From Sphingopyxis sp. JAI108 (GTDB taxonomy: Bacteria; Pseudomonadota; Alphaproteobacteria; Sphingomonadales; Sphingomonadaceae): a stretch of 64,000 nt of DNA. The stretch lies in NCBI RefSeq assembly GCF_013410105.1, contig NZ_JACCCJ010000001.1, positions 1,798,001 through 1,862,000 on the forward strand, written 5' to 3'. Below, piece after piece: positions 33,113 to 42,138 of the stretch (positions within the stretch are counted from its first letter, which is position 1; every line of letters starts with the position of its first letter). The notes beneath the pieces were generated by a model. The model was given only the letters and a program-made list of their open reading frames with translations. It was not told the DNA's origin and did no database searches. The position numbers and the translations under genes are program-made.

Positions 33113-35431
33113 CTATCTGCGCCGGCCCTTGTGCTTGATATTCGCCGGACGACCGCGTTTGCCGACCATATGCTTGCCGCCCTTGTCCTTGCCGGTTTTC
33201 TTCACCCCATCTCGCCGCGGCGGGCGGTTCCGAAAGCCGCCCTCGGGGGCGTCGGGCAGTTCGAAGCGTAGTGCGCCGCTGATCGGATTGGCGTCCATCA
33301 GTCGAAGCTCGATCCGCTGGCCGACGGTAAAGCTCACCCGTCCATGCTCGCTGTCAAGGCTGCGTGCGGCCTCGTCGTAGAAGAAGCGCTCGCTGCCCAG
33401 CGTCGATACGGGCACCAGCCCGTCGCCGCCGAGCCCGTCGACGGTCGCGAAGAAACCGAAAGGCTGCACCCCGGTGATGCGCGCGACGACGATCTCGCCC
33501 GTCCTGGTCGCGAGATAGGCGGCGACATAGCGGTCGACCGTCTCGCGCTCGGCCTCCATCGCGCGGCGTTCGAGCGCGCTGATCGCTTCGCCGATGCGCG
33601 ACAGCCCCTTGGCGTCAGCCTCCCCAAGCCCCGTGCGCGCGGGCAGGCCCTTGGGCTTGCCGGGGACTTCGAGCTTGTAGGAATCGACGAGCGCGCGGTG
33701 GACGATCAGGTCGGCGTAGCGACGGATCGGCGAAGTGAAATGCGCGTAGCTGCCAAGCGCGAGGCCGAAGTGGCCCGCGTTGGCGGGGCCGTAGTAGGCC
33801 TGCGTCTGGCTGCGCAGGATCGCCTGCATGATTTCGGGCAGCCGGTCGTCTTCGGAAAAGCCGTCGATCAGCCGGTTGAACACCGCGGGGGTGATGACCT
33901 GCCCGAGCGCAAAGCTCTGTTCGAAGGTTTCGAGATAATCCTTGAGGCTGACGAGCTTTTCGCGGCTCGGCGGCTCGTGGATGCGGTACATGACGGGTGA
34001 CTTCTTAGCCTCCAGCGCCTTCGCCGCCGCGACATTCGCCGCGATCATATAATCCTCGATCAACCGCATCGAATCGAGCCGGTCGCGGACGCGGATTTCG
34101 GCGATTCCGCCTGCCTCGTCGAGGATGACCTGCCGTTCGGGCAGGTCGAGGTCGAGCGGCGCGCGGGCGGCGCGCGCCTTTGCCAGCAGCGTCCAGCACG
34201 CCCATAAATTCTTGAGCGTGGGGAGCACGTCGGCGTCCCAGTCATCGCGCGGCGCGTCGCTGTCGTAAGCCGCCTGCGCATGCTCATAGGCGATGTTCGC
34301 GCGCAGCCTGACCAGCGCGCGCGTGAACCGCCATGACGTCACCTTGCCATGCTTGTCGATGACGAGATGGCACGCCATTGCGGCGCGGTCCTGCCCGGCT
34401 TTCAGCGAGCAGACGCCGGCCGACAGCGTTTCGGGCAGCATCGGCACGACCTGGTCGGGGAAATAGACGCTGTTGCCGCGCCGCCGCGCCTCGCGATCGA
34501 GCGCCCCGTCGGGACGGACATAATAGCTGACGTCGGCGATCGCGACGATCGCGCGAAAGCCGCCCTTGTTGCCCGGCTCGTCGTCGGGGATCGCCCAGAC
34601 GGCATCGTCATGGTCGCGCGCATCTATGGGATCGATCGCGACGACCGGCAGGTCGCGAAGATCCTCGCGGCCGTCGGGGGTGAGCGGCAGCTTCGCCGCA
34701 TGCCCCGCCTCGGCGAGCGTTTCGGCGCCAAAGACATGCGGGATTTCATGCCGCGCAATCGCGATCATGCTGAGCGATTTGGGCGCGAAGGGATCGCCGA
34801 TGCGGTCGATGACCTTCGCCTTGATCGCTGCCCCTCGCCCCGTGAGTTCGGCGCGAACCAAGTCGCCGATATCCGCGTCGCCCTTGTCAGCGACAGCGAA
34901 GTCATAGCGCGCGCGCTTGTCGGCAGGCCGCAGCCAGACCATCGGCTTGCCGCCCGGCCCGATATCCTCGACGAGCACGCCGATCACCATCTCTGCGCTC
35001 GCCTGCAGCCGCTTCATCGGGTGTGCGACATGGCCGCTGCCGCGTTCCTCGGTGCGCGCGAGTATGCGGTCGCCGACGCCCAGCGCGCCTTTCCGCCCCT
35101 GCTCCATCACGCGCAGCCGCGGAGCCGGACCGGCGCCTTCCCAACGATCGGGCACCGCCCAGAGGTTGCTTCCCTCGATCGCCGCGACGCGTAGCACCGT
35201 GACGCGCGGCAACCCACCATGCTTGTGGAATGCCCGTCCGGGCGCCAGATCGACCAACCCCTCGTCGGTCATGTCCTTGAGCAACGCTTTCAGCGCGATC
35301 TTGTCGTTGCCGTGGAGCGCAAAATGCTTGGCGATCTCGCGCTTTCCCACCGGCTGGTCGGACGCCGTGATGAAGTCGAGAATCTGTTGGCTGCTGGGCA
35401 AGCCGGGCGAGTTGTTCGAGCGCTTTTTCAT
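33113..35431 (-). CDS. rnr: Exoribonuclease R
   Basis: Encodes 772 residues from the ATG at 35431. An N-terminal winged-helix region (QQILDFITASDQPVGKREIAKHF) comes first, then cold-shock domains and the RNB catalytic domain. The catalytic Asp cluster is in AIDPIDARDHDDAVWA, and FTSPIRRYADLIVHRAL is the RNB signature. A C-terminal S1 domain (ARITGVQPFGFFATVDGLGGDGLVPV) and a very basic tail (KKTGKDKGGKHMVGKRG) bind RNA. RNase R degrades structured RNA 3' to 5' and takes part in quality control and cold adaptation. Confidence 0.94.
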   Translation of the reverse strand: MKKRSNNSPGLPSSQQILDFITASDQPVGKREIAKHFALHGNDKIALKALLKDMTDEGLVDLAPGRAFHKHGGLPRVTVLRVAAIEGSNLWAVPDRWEGAGPAPRLRVMEQGRKGALGVGDRILARTEERGSGHVAHPMKRLQASAEMVIGVLVEDIGPGGKPMVWLRPADKRARYDFAVADKGDADIGDLVRAELTGRGAAIKAKVIDRIGDPFAPKSLSMIAIARHEIPHVFGAETLAEAGHAAKLPLTPDGREDLRDLPVVAIDPIDARDHDDAVWAIPDDEPGNKGGFRAIVAIADVSYYVRPDGALDREARRRGNSVYFPDQVVPMLPETLSAGVCSLKAGQDRAAMACHLVIDKHGKVTSWRFTRALVRLRANIAYEHAQAAYDSDAPRDDWDADVLPTLKNLWACWTLLAKARAARAPLDLDLPERQVILDEAGGIAEIRVRDRLDSMRLIEDYMIAANVAAAKALEAKKSPVMYRIHEPPSREKLVSLKDYLETFEQSFALGQVITPAVFNRLIDGFSEDDRLPEIMQAILRSQTQAYYGPANAGHFGLALGSYAHFTSPIRRYADLIVHRALVDSYKLEVPGKPKGLPARTGLGEADAKGLSRIGEAISALERRAMEAERETVDRYVAAYLATRTGEIVVARITGVQPFGFFATVDGLGGDGLVPVSTLGSERFFYDEAARSLDSEHGRVSFTVGQRIELRLMDANPISGALRFELPDAPEGGFRNRPPRRDGVKKTGKDKGGKHMVGKRGRPANIKHKGRRR

Positions 35432-35492
35432 TGGCGAAAGGCTATAAGCGCGCTGGCGGGCATTACCAAGCACTAGCGCGGCCTTGCCGCCG

Positions 35493-35978
35493 TCAGCTGT
35501 AGGCGATCCAGCGCCCCGACGCGCCCGCGGCGAGCCAGAGGAGCAGCGAAGCCGCCGCCATCGCCCGCGCTGCGGCGGGCGCCCTGCCGGACCAGCGCGC
35601 CATATCGGCGTCCCAGACCAGTCTGAAGGCGGTCGCATTGGCCAAGGCAATCGCGATGATGACCAGCTTTCGCTCGAATATGGTCGATCTCGCGAGTGCT
35701 GGGCCGTCGGCGGCGAACAAGATCACGCCGCTGATCGCCATCAGGATGAGCCCGGCGATAGCGACCGGCGTGAGCGCGCGCGAGATTTCCATTACCGGCA
35801 GGCTTCTCCACAGGCCCATGACCCTGAGGTCGACGACGCCAATCCCTCCGACCAACATGATCAAGCCCAGCAGGTGCAGCGTATTGGCGACGGGATAGAC
35901 GAGCGTCGACCCGCGCGACCACGGCCCGATGCCGGTCGTATCGAGCCACTCCGCAGCGGCAGTCAGGACAGGCTCCAC
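35493..35978 (-). CDS. Membrane protein, DUF6644-like
   Basis: Encodes 161 residues with four or five hydrophobic helices. A conserved-looking core is YPVANTLHLLGLIMLVGGIGVVDLRVMGLWRSLPV; the His in helix 2 is a possible heme or metal ligand. I recall such proteins as DUF6644/DUF2214-like. It lies ten bases downstream of a small periplasmic DUF6152-like gene, and the pair is probably one functional unit. Its role is unknown. Confidence 0.72.
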   Translation of the reverse strand: MEPVLTAAAEWLDTTGIGPWSRGSTLVYPVANTLHLLGLIMLVGGIGVVDLRVMGLWRSLPVMEISRALTPVAIAGLILMAISGVILFAADGPALARSTIFERKLVIIAIALANATAFRLVWDADMARWSGRAPAAARAMAAASLLLWLAAGASGRWIAYS

Positions 35979-35988
35979 GCCGCTTCGC

Positions 35989-36339
35989 TCAGCGCAACTC
36001 GACCGTCTTCTTGCCGACCATCACGCGTTCGACCCGCATTTCGGCGGCGCCGTCGCGCCGGACATAGCCGGTCAGGCGAAAGCGCTTGCCGGGTTCGATC
36101 TCGGCGCGCGTCAGCCCGCGCGCTTCCATGCGGCCGACCGGCGCCAATATGACGTCCCAGACCTTGCCCTTCCAGCGCATCTTGGCGCTACCGTGCGGGT
36201 TGCCCCACGACAATTCGGTGAAAGACGCGGTCAAGGTTACCGGCTTGGTCTCGTCATAGGACGACCAGCCATGGTGGGCCGCGGCGGGAAGCGCAGCTAG
36301 CGCCAGCGTCGCGGCAGCGACCAGCAAGGGATATCGCAT
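35989..36339 (-). CDS. Periplasmic DUF6152-like protein
   Basis: Encodes 116 residues with a signal peptide cleaved near ALPAAAHHG. The mature start HHGWSSYDETKPVTLTASFTEL and the following SWGNPHGSAKMRWKGKVWDVILAP are what I recall of the DUF6152 family. His-rich sequence directly at the mature N-terminus suggests metal binding, for example copper. The membrane protein gene follows. Function is unknown. Confidence 0.75.
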   Translation of the reverse strand: MRYPLLVAAATLALAALPAAAHHGWSSYDETKPVTLTASFTELSWGNPHGSAKMRWKGKVWDVILAPVGRMEARGLTRAEIEPGKRFRLTGYVRRDGAAEMRVERVMVGKKTVELR

Positions 36340-36410
36340 CGACAGTCTCCTTCGAGCCCCTCGGCGCGAAGGCTAGAACGCCATGCCTCCCGGCGCAAGG
36401 GCGCTAAAGC

Positions 36411-37937
36411 TCAGTAGGTCCGCCCGATCAGTACTCGCTCGACGGCCGGTTCGCCGGTGAAGACGCAGGGACCATCGGCCGGCGCGGCATCGAGCGGCGT
36501 GTTGCGCATCGTGAGCTTGAGAGATTTTAGCTGCTCGACGATCTTGTCCAGCGTAGCGCCGGTCGGGCGCGACCATTGGACTTCGACCCAGCCGACGAAC
36601 TTGTCGTCACCGGCGAAATGCGCCGCGAGGTCGGTCACGTCGCGGCGGATACTGGCGTGAAGCCGCTCGCTTGCCTCGGCATGGAGGCTCGACTGGATAT
36701 CATCGAGCGTCGCGGCCGCGTCGGCGATGAAATCGCTCTTTGCGATGAACGCCGAATTGAGCTTGCCGCTTTCCTGATAGAGCCGGTCCCGGCGGATCAC
36801 CGCGACATTGCCGCCCGCGACGTCGCGCGGACCGACTTCGACGATGATTGGCGCGCCCTTCTTGACCCAGCCCCACCGCTTGGTCTGCGCCTTCGCGCCG
36901 CTGGTATCGAGCAGCACGCGCACGGGTTCGCGGAAGGCATCGAGCGCCTTGAGGCTGGCTTCGAGGTCGCGGCAATAATCGAGGATCGCGGCATCTTCCT
37001 CATTGTCGCGCAGCATCGGCACGATGACGATCTGGTGCGGCGCGATGCGCGGAGGACAGCGCAGGCCGTCATCGTCGCCGTGCGTCATGATGACGCCGCC
37101 GATCATGCGCGTCGAAGTACCCCAACTCGTCGTGTGGCAGAGGCTGTGGCCGCCGTCCTTGTCCTGGTAACGGATGTTCGCCGCCTCGGCGAAGCCGGTG
37201 CCGAGATAATGCGAAGTGCCGGCCTGCAGCGCCTTGCCATCCTGCATCATCGCTTCGATCGAATAGGTCGCGACGGCGCCCGGGAAGCGCTCATTCTCGG
37301 GCTTTTCGCCCGCGATCACGGGCATCGCGAGGACATCCTCGGCGAAGGCGCGGTACATTTCGAGCGCGCGCAGCGTTTCGGCCATCGCATCATCCCGGTC
37401 GGCGTGCGCCGTATGGCCTTCCTGCCAGAGGAATTCGCTGGTGCGCAGGAACATCCGCGTGCGCATTTCCCAACGCACGACGTTCGCCCACTGGTTGACC
37501 TTCAGCGGCAGGTCGCGCCAGCTCTGCACCCAGCGGCTCATCGCCGAGCCGATGACGGTTTCCGACGTCGGGCGGACGATCAGCGGCTCCTCGAGCTTCG
37601 CCTCGGGATCGGGGACGAGCTTGCCCTTCCCGTCCGCGATCAGGCGGTGATGGGTGACGACGGCCATTTCCTTCGCAAAACCATCGACATGGTCGGCTTC
37701 CTTCTCAAAGAAGCTCAAAGGAATGAAGAGCGGGAAATAGGCGTTTTGAACCCCCGCGTCCTTGATTGCGGCGTCCATCACCTTCTGGATGCGTTCCCAG
37801 ATGCCATAGCCCCACGGTTTGATCACCATGCAGCCGCGCACCCCCGATTCCTCGGCGAGGTCGGCCTCGGCAATGACATCTTGGTACCAGGCCGCGAAGT
37901 CGGCCTGACGGGTTACGCTGAGCGCATGCTTGATCAT
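36411..37937 (-). CDS. proS: Prolyl-tRNA synthetase, archaeal/eukaryotic (type 3) form
   Basis: Encodes 508 residues. Class II motifs include GCMVIKPWGYGIWERIQ, IVRPTSETVIGSAMSRWVQSW with RWEMRTRMFLRTSEFLWQEGHTAH, and the C-terminal part of the catalytic domain GTSHYLGTGFAEA. There is no YbaK-like editing insertion. The protein continues past the anticodon-binding domain and ends in GRTY, the carboxy-terminal tyrosine of the archaeal/eukaryotic-type enzyme. It charges tRNA-Pro. Most other alphaproteobacteria have a bacterial-type ProRS, so an ancient transfer is likely. Confidence 0.93.
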   Translation of the reverse strand: MIKHALSVTRQADFAAWYQDVIAEADLAEESGVRGCMVIKPWGYGIWERIQKVMDAAIKDAGVQNAYFPLFIPLSFFEKEADHVDGFAKEMAVVTHHRLIADGKGKLVPDPEAKLEEPLIVRPTSETVIGSAMSRWVQSWRDLPLKVNQWANVVRWEMRTRMFLRTSEFLWQEGHTAHADRDDAMAETLRALEMYRAFAEDVLAMPVIAGEKPENERFPGAVATYSIEAMMQDGKALQAGTSHYLGTGFAEAANIRYQDKDGGHSLCHTTSWGTSTRMIGGVIMTHGDDDGLRCPPRIAPHQIVIVPMLRDNEEDAAILDYCRDLEASLKALDAFREPVRVLLDTSGAKAQTKRWGWVKKGAPIIVEVGPRDVAGGNVAVIRRDRLYQESGKLNSAFIAKSDFIADAAATLDDIQSSLHAEASERLHASIRRDVTDLAAHFAGDDKFVGWVEVQWSRPTGATLDKIVEQLKSLKLTMRNTPLDAAPADGPCVFTGEPAVERVLIGRTY

Positions 37938-37979
37938 TTGTCCTGTTTCTGTGCTTTGGTACCGCGCTGCGGTTCCGGA

Positions 37980-38516
37980 TTATTTTTTGGCGAGCTCGGC
38001 CCTGAGTTGGGCGATTTCGGCTTTCAGCTCTGCGATTTCGGCATCTTTCGCCTTGTTCGCGCCGGCGCCTGGTATGAATGCGCCCGCGGCTTGCTGAAAC
38101 ATTTCCATGTTGCGGCGGGTGAGTTCGGCGAGCGGGTTCGAGCCGAGCGCCCCTTCGAACGCCGAACGGACATCCTGCTGGTTCTTGCGGAACGCCGTCA
38201 TCGACGCTTCGAGATATTGCGGCACCATCGACTGCATCTTGTCGCCATACATGCCGATCAGGTGGCGCAGGAAATTGACCGGCAACAGGGTTTCGCCGCG
38301 CGTTTCCTCGTCCATGATGATTTGCGTGAGGACATTATGCGTGATGTCTTCGCCGCTTTTCGCATCGACGACGCGGAAATCGCGGCCGTCGCGGACCATC
38401 GTGCCGAGATCGTCGAGCGTAATATAGCAACTGCGTTCGGTATCGTAGAGCCGCCGGTTGGCGTATTTCTTGATCGTGACGACGTCACCTTCCGTCGTCC
38501 CCTTGGACTTCGCCAT
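37980..38516 (-). CDS. phaR: Polyhydroxyalkanoate synthesis regulator PhaR
   Basis: Encodes 178 residues. The N-terminal DNA/PHB-binding domain begins VTIKKYANRRLYDTERSCYITLDDL, the hallmark of PhaR, followed by the PHB-accumulation regulatory domain (LPVNFLRHLIGMYGDKMQSMVPQYLEASM). The C-terminal part (AKDAEIAELKAEIAQLRAEL) is a predicted coiled coil. PhaR represses phasin genes and is released when polyhydroxyalkanoate granules form. No pha synthesis gene is adjacent here. Confidence 0.92.
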   Translation of the reverse strand: MAKSKGTTEGDVVTIKKYANRRLYDTERSCYITLDDLGTMVRDGRDFRVVDAKSGEDITHNVLTQIIMDEETRGETLLPVNFLRHLIGMYGDKMQSMVPQYLEASMTAFRKNQQDVRSAFEGALGSNPLAELTRRNMEMFQQAAGAFIPGAGANKAKDAEIAELKAEIAQLRAELAKK

Positions 38517-39058
38517 TTTTCACCCGCGCTCCCTGAATCCCGGAACTATGGCGACCGCGCCGCACCGGATAGGCCATGGCATTAGCATCAAATTATGATG
38601 CGTCGCAACATGCTGCGACCATGGCGTCCCGACCCGTTCTATGGGGCGATTCGGAATCATGCGGGATCGCGCGGAAAGAAGATCGTGCCGAGCCCGCAAC
38701 GGCGCGTCCGTTCATCGCTCAAAGCCGGTCGGTTGGCCGCAGATGTTTGCATTGCGATACAGCGCAGCAAAATGGGCAAGAAATAATTTAGTTACAAATG
38801 CAACATAAATTCTGAAATTATCATCGCGCAGATACGGAACTAGCGGAAATTCATGTCGCTGGAACATAAGCATATTATCCGGACGATTTTCGGTCGTTTG
38901 CCGCCTACTGTTGCAGAAATGGCACATCCCGAGTGTCATAAACGAGCGGTGACATAAAAATGCCATGTGAGGCTTGTGCTCCCGCTTTTTTCCGCCTTTC
39001 TAGGGGGCAATCCGTTCATTCTCCAATCTTCGAACGGGCCAACCGGGGAGTTACATTG
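38517..39058. other. Non-coding region between phaR and the TonB receptor gene
   Basis: This 542-base gap must carry the divergent promoters of phaR and the receptor gene. I see no convincing gene. It has an inverted repeat GTCGCA–N6–TGCGAC near 38593–38610 and a TGTCA–N11–TGACA dyad at 38934–38954, about 105 bases before the receptor start. The part around 38770–38880 is AT-richer than its surroundings. No riboswitch-like structure was recognised. Confidence 0.5.
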
Positions 39059-42049
39059 ATGAATAAGTCGCACCTGCTTTTGGGTGCTACCGCTTTTGCG
39101 GTAGCGATATCCGTGAGCCAGCCTGCGTTCGCCCAAGATGCCGCAACTGCGGAAGCCGCTCCGGCGGATGAGGCCACCAGCAGCGCTGAAACCCAAGCCA
39201 TCGTCGTCACCGGCTCGCGCATTCGCCGCGACGAATTTTCGGTCGCCGAACCGATCACCGTGATCACCGCCGAAGAAATCACCCAGGCGGGCTTTAACAG
39301 CGCCGCCGACGCGCTGCAGAGCAACGCCGTCACCCAGGGTTCGGGCCAGATCAACAACTTCTATGGCGGCTTCGTTACCGACGGCGGCACCGGCGCCAAC
39401 ACGCTCGGTCTGCGCAACCTGGGCCCCAGCCGCACGCTGGTCCTGCTCAACGGCCGCCGCCTGGCGCCGGGCGGGACGCGCGGTTCGGTCCTCGCGGCCG
39501 ACCTTAACGTCCTGCCGACCGCGATCGTCAGCAGCATCGAAGTGCTGAAGGCCGGCGCGTCGTCGATTTACGGCTCGGACGCCGTTGCCGGCGTTGTCAA
39601 CATCATCACCGACAACAAGCTTCGCGGCCTGCACATCGAAGGCCAGATCAACGTGCCCGAAGTCGGCGCCGGCATCGACAAGCGCGTCGCAGCCTCGTTC
39701 GGCTTCGAAAGCGATCGCCTGAACATCATCGGCTCGGTCGAGTATCGCAAGCGCAACAAGCTCGCTCGCAACGATGTATCGTGGCTCGACTGCCCCATCG
39801 GCGGCTTCCTGACCGGTGAAGGTTCGGAGTTCGGCTCGGGCGACGGCGTCGGTTTCGACGGGACCTCCTGCTTCACGCTCGACAATGGCGGCGTGACGAT
39901 CAACACGCTCGGCCTTCCGACTCGTGCCGCGATCGGCCGCACCAGCGGCACGGTGGGCAATTTCAACCGCTTCATCCCCGCCCCCGGCCAGACGACGGGC
40001 CCGTTCCCCGGCTATCTGGGCGTCGGTTTCTATGATCGCGACACCTTCGATCCCGTCCAGGAAGAAGAGCCGCTGATCACCGAGGCGGAAATCTACACCG
40101 GCTATCTTTCGGGCACCTACAGCACCGACATCCTCGGCAACGCCGAAATCTATGGTGAGGCGCTCGTTACCCGCCGCAAGTCGGCTTCGCCGCTGTATCG
40201 CCAGCTCTCGCTCGATTATGTTCAGGGCAGCCCGTTGCTTCCCGCCGAACTTCGCGATGGCGCATTCCTCAACCCGAACGAAACTTCGGGCGGCCGACTC
40301 GTCGCCGCGCGCGGCTTCATCGGTTTCGGTCTTACCGATTCGAGGCAGCAGGTTGATTACGCCCGCGTGTCGGGCGGCGTTCGCGGCGATTTCTTCCTGC
40401 CGCAGTGGCGCTATGACGCCTATGTCGGCAAATCGTGGAACGACGGCACCTATGAGATCGAATCCTTCCTGATCGATCGTATGGCTCAGTCGCTCGACGT
40501 GGTCGACAACGGTGACGGCACCTTCAGCTGCGCCAGCCTCGCGACAAACCCGAACTGCGTCGCTGCGCCTGCGCTTTCAGCTGACGTAATCGGCGGTCGT
40601 TTGCCGCAGGATTGGAAAGACTGGATCCTCGTAAACACGATCGGCAAGACGAAGTTCCGCGAAACGACCTTCGCGTTCAACGTCGACGGTCCGCTGTTCG
40701 CCATGCCCGGTGGCGACGTCCAACTCGCGTTGGGCGCCGAATATCGCAAGCAGAGCATCGACGACCAGCCCGATGTAAACTCGCTCAACGGCAACCTGCT
40801 AGGCCTCACCGCCGCAACGCCGACGGTGGGCAAGGACAGCGTCAAGGAAATCTATGGCGAAATCTTCGTCCCGATCCTCGCCGACACTCCAGGCTTCTAT
40901 CGCCTCAACCTGACGGCCTCGGCCCGCTATACGGACTATAAGTCCTATGGCTCGGATACGACGTTCAAGGTCGCGGCCGAATGGGAACCGATCCGCGGTT
41001 TCGGGCTGCGTGCAAGCTATGGCACCTCCTATCGTGCCCCGGCTCTCGCCGAGCAGTTCCTCGGTGCAACCAGCGGCTTCCTCGGCAGCACGCTCGATCC
41101 GTGCGACGACTTGCCGCCGGCCTCCGAGCAGAACCCGAACCAGCAGATCATCGCGGCGAACTGCGCCTCGATCGGCTTGCCCGCTGACTTCCAGCAGAAC
41201 AGCGGCATCACGACCTTCCGGGTCGGCGGCGCCGAAGCGGGGCTGGAAGCCGAAACGTCGAAAAACTGGTCGGTGGGCGTCGTTGTTCGCCCGGTCCTGC
41301 CCGAATCGGTCGGGCAGCTCTCGCTGTCGCTCGACTATTTCGATATCAAGGTGAGCAACGGTGTTGCCGACCTCGATGCCGGGACGATCTTGAACCGTTG
41401 CTATGGCGATTCGAACTTCAATCCGAACGAAGGCTTCTGCCGCTTCGTCGAGCGTGATGTAAACAATGCGCTGACCGTGACGAGCAGCTTCGTCAACCTG
41501 TCGGAAGATATCCGCAAGGGCTTTGAGTTCAACGGCCGCTATGCGCGCGATTTGTTCGGCGGTCGTTTCACGCTGAACGCGCAAGTCACGAAGTTCACCG
41601 AGCAGTCGAGCCGCCTCTTCCCCGAAGAGTTCCTGACCGACTCGAATGGTACGGTTGTGAACCCCGATTGGGTCGGCAGCTTCGACGCGACCTATCGGTT
41701 CAACAACGTGACGCTGCGTTACGGCCTCGACTGGATCGATGGGGATCGCAACAAGACGTACGAATTCTTTGCCTACGACGAACTGACCGGCGTATCGGAT
41801 CCGGAACTGGTTCAGCTTTATCGCGATAATTATTATCTCGAAGCGGCGAACTACTTCCTCCACTCGGCTTCGGTGCAGTTCAACATTGCAGAAAAGTACG
41901 AGCTGACGGTTGGCGTCCAGAACCTGTTCGACACTGCACCGCCGCGTATTTCGGCAGTCGGCTACACGACCATCGGCAATGCGCCGCTGTATTCGGGTTA
42001 CGACTATCGCGGCCGCACGTTCTTCGCGAACGCGTCGTTCCAGTTCTGA
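39059..42049 (+). CDS. TonB-dependent outer-membrane receptor
   Basis: Encodes 996 residues from the ATG at 39059 (GGGGAG upstream). A signal peptide of about 26 residues ends at QPAFAQD. The TonB-box-like TQAIVVTGSRI is followed by the plug domain (EPITVITAEEITQAGFNSAADALQ, GLRNLGPSRTLVLLNGRRLAPGG, IEVLKAGASSIYGSDAVAGVVNIIT). A long beta-barrel ends in the aromatic FQF. It imports an unknown large or scarce substrate using TonB energy. Sphingomonads have many such receptors, and no substrate-specific neighbour identifies the ligand. Confidence 0.93.
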   Translation: MNKSHLLLGATAFAVAISVSQPAFAQDAATAEAAPADEATSSAETQAIVVTGSRIRRDEFSVAEPITVITAEEITQAGFNSAADALQSNAVTQGSGQINNFYGGFVTDGGTGANTLGLRNLGPSRTLVLLNGRRLAPGGTRGSVLAADLNVLPTAIVSSIEVLKAGASSIYGSDAVAGVVNIITDNKLRGLHIEGQINVPEVGAGIDKRVAASFGFESDRLNIIGSVEYRKRNKLARNDVSWLDCPIGGFLTGEGSEFGSGDGVGFDGTSCFTLDNGGVTINTLGLPTRAAIGRTSGTVGNFNRFIPAPGQTTGPFPGYLGVGFYDRDTFDPVQEEEPLITEAEIYTGYLSGTYSTDILGNAEIYGEALVTRRKSASPLYRQLSLDYVQGSPLLPAELRDGAFLNPNETSGGRLVAARGFIGFGLTDSRQQVDYARVSGGVRGDFFLPQWRYDAYVGKSWNDGTYEIESFLIDRMAQSLDVVDNGDGTFSCASLATNPNCVAAPALSADVIGGRLPQDWKDWILVNTIGKTKFRETTFAFNVDGPLFAMPGGDVQLALGAEYRKQSIDDQPDVNSLNGNLLGLTAATPTVGKDSVKEIYGEIFVPILADTPGFYRLNLTASARYTDYKSYGSDTTFKVAAEWEPIRGFGLRASYGTSYRAPALAEQFLGATSGFLGSTLDPCDDLPPASEQNPNQQIIAANCASIGLPADFQQNSGITTFRVGGAEAGLEAETSKNWSVGVVVRPVLPESVGQLSLSLDYFDIKVSNGVADLDAGTILNRCYGDSNFNPNEGFCRFVERDVNNALTVTSSFVNLSEDIRKGFEFNGRYARDLFGGRFTLNAQVTKFTEQSSRLFPEEFLTDSNGTVVNPDWVGSFDATYRFNNVTLRYGLDWIDGDRNKTYEFFAYDELTGVSDPELVQLYRDNYYLEAANYFLHSASVQFNIAEKYELTVGVQNLFDTAPPRISAVGYTTIGNAPLYSGYDYRGRTFFANASFQF

Positions 42050-42074
42050 TCTTCACCGATCGAACAAAGGATTT

Positions 42075-42108
42075 GGGGCCCCGAACGCGAGTTCGGGGTC
42101 CTTTTTTT
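42075..42108 (+). terminator. Intrinsic terminator of the TonB receptor gene
   Basis: An 11-bp stem (GGGCCCCGAAC-type arm with GTTCGGGGTCC) closed by a GCGA tetraloop (42087–42090) and followed by seven T residues (42102–42108). A canonical rho-independent terminator 26 bases after the receptor stop. Confidence 0.92.
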
Positions 42109-42138
42109 ATCCCGCAGGGAAAAGCGACAGGGTAAGCC

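Noticed and set aside
38576-38791. Short frames in the phaR–receptor gap
   Set aside because: Two overlapping frames of similar length, neither with a start signal or a protein-like pattern.
38835-38900. Possible GGAAC-type ECF promoters before the TonB receptor
   Set aside because: GGAAC occurs at two places, but no CGTT lies 16 or 17 bases downstream of either.
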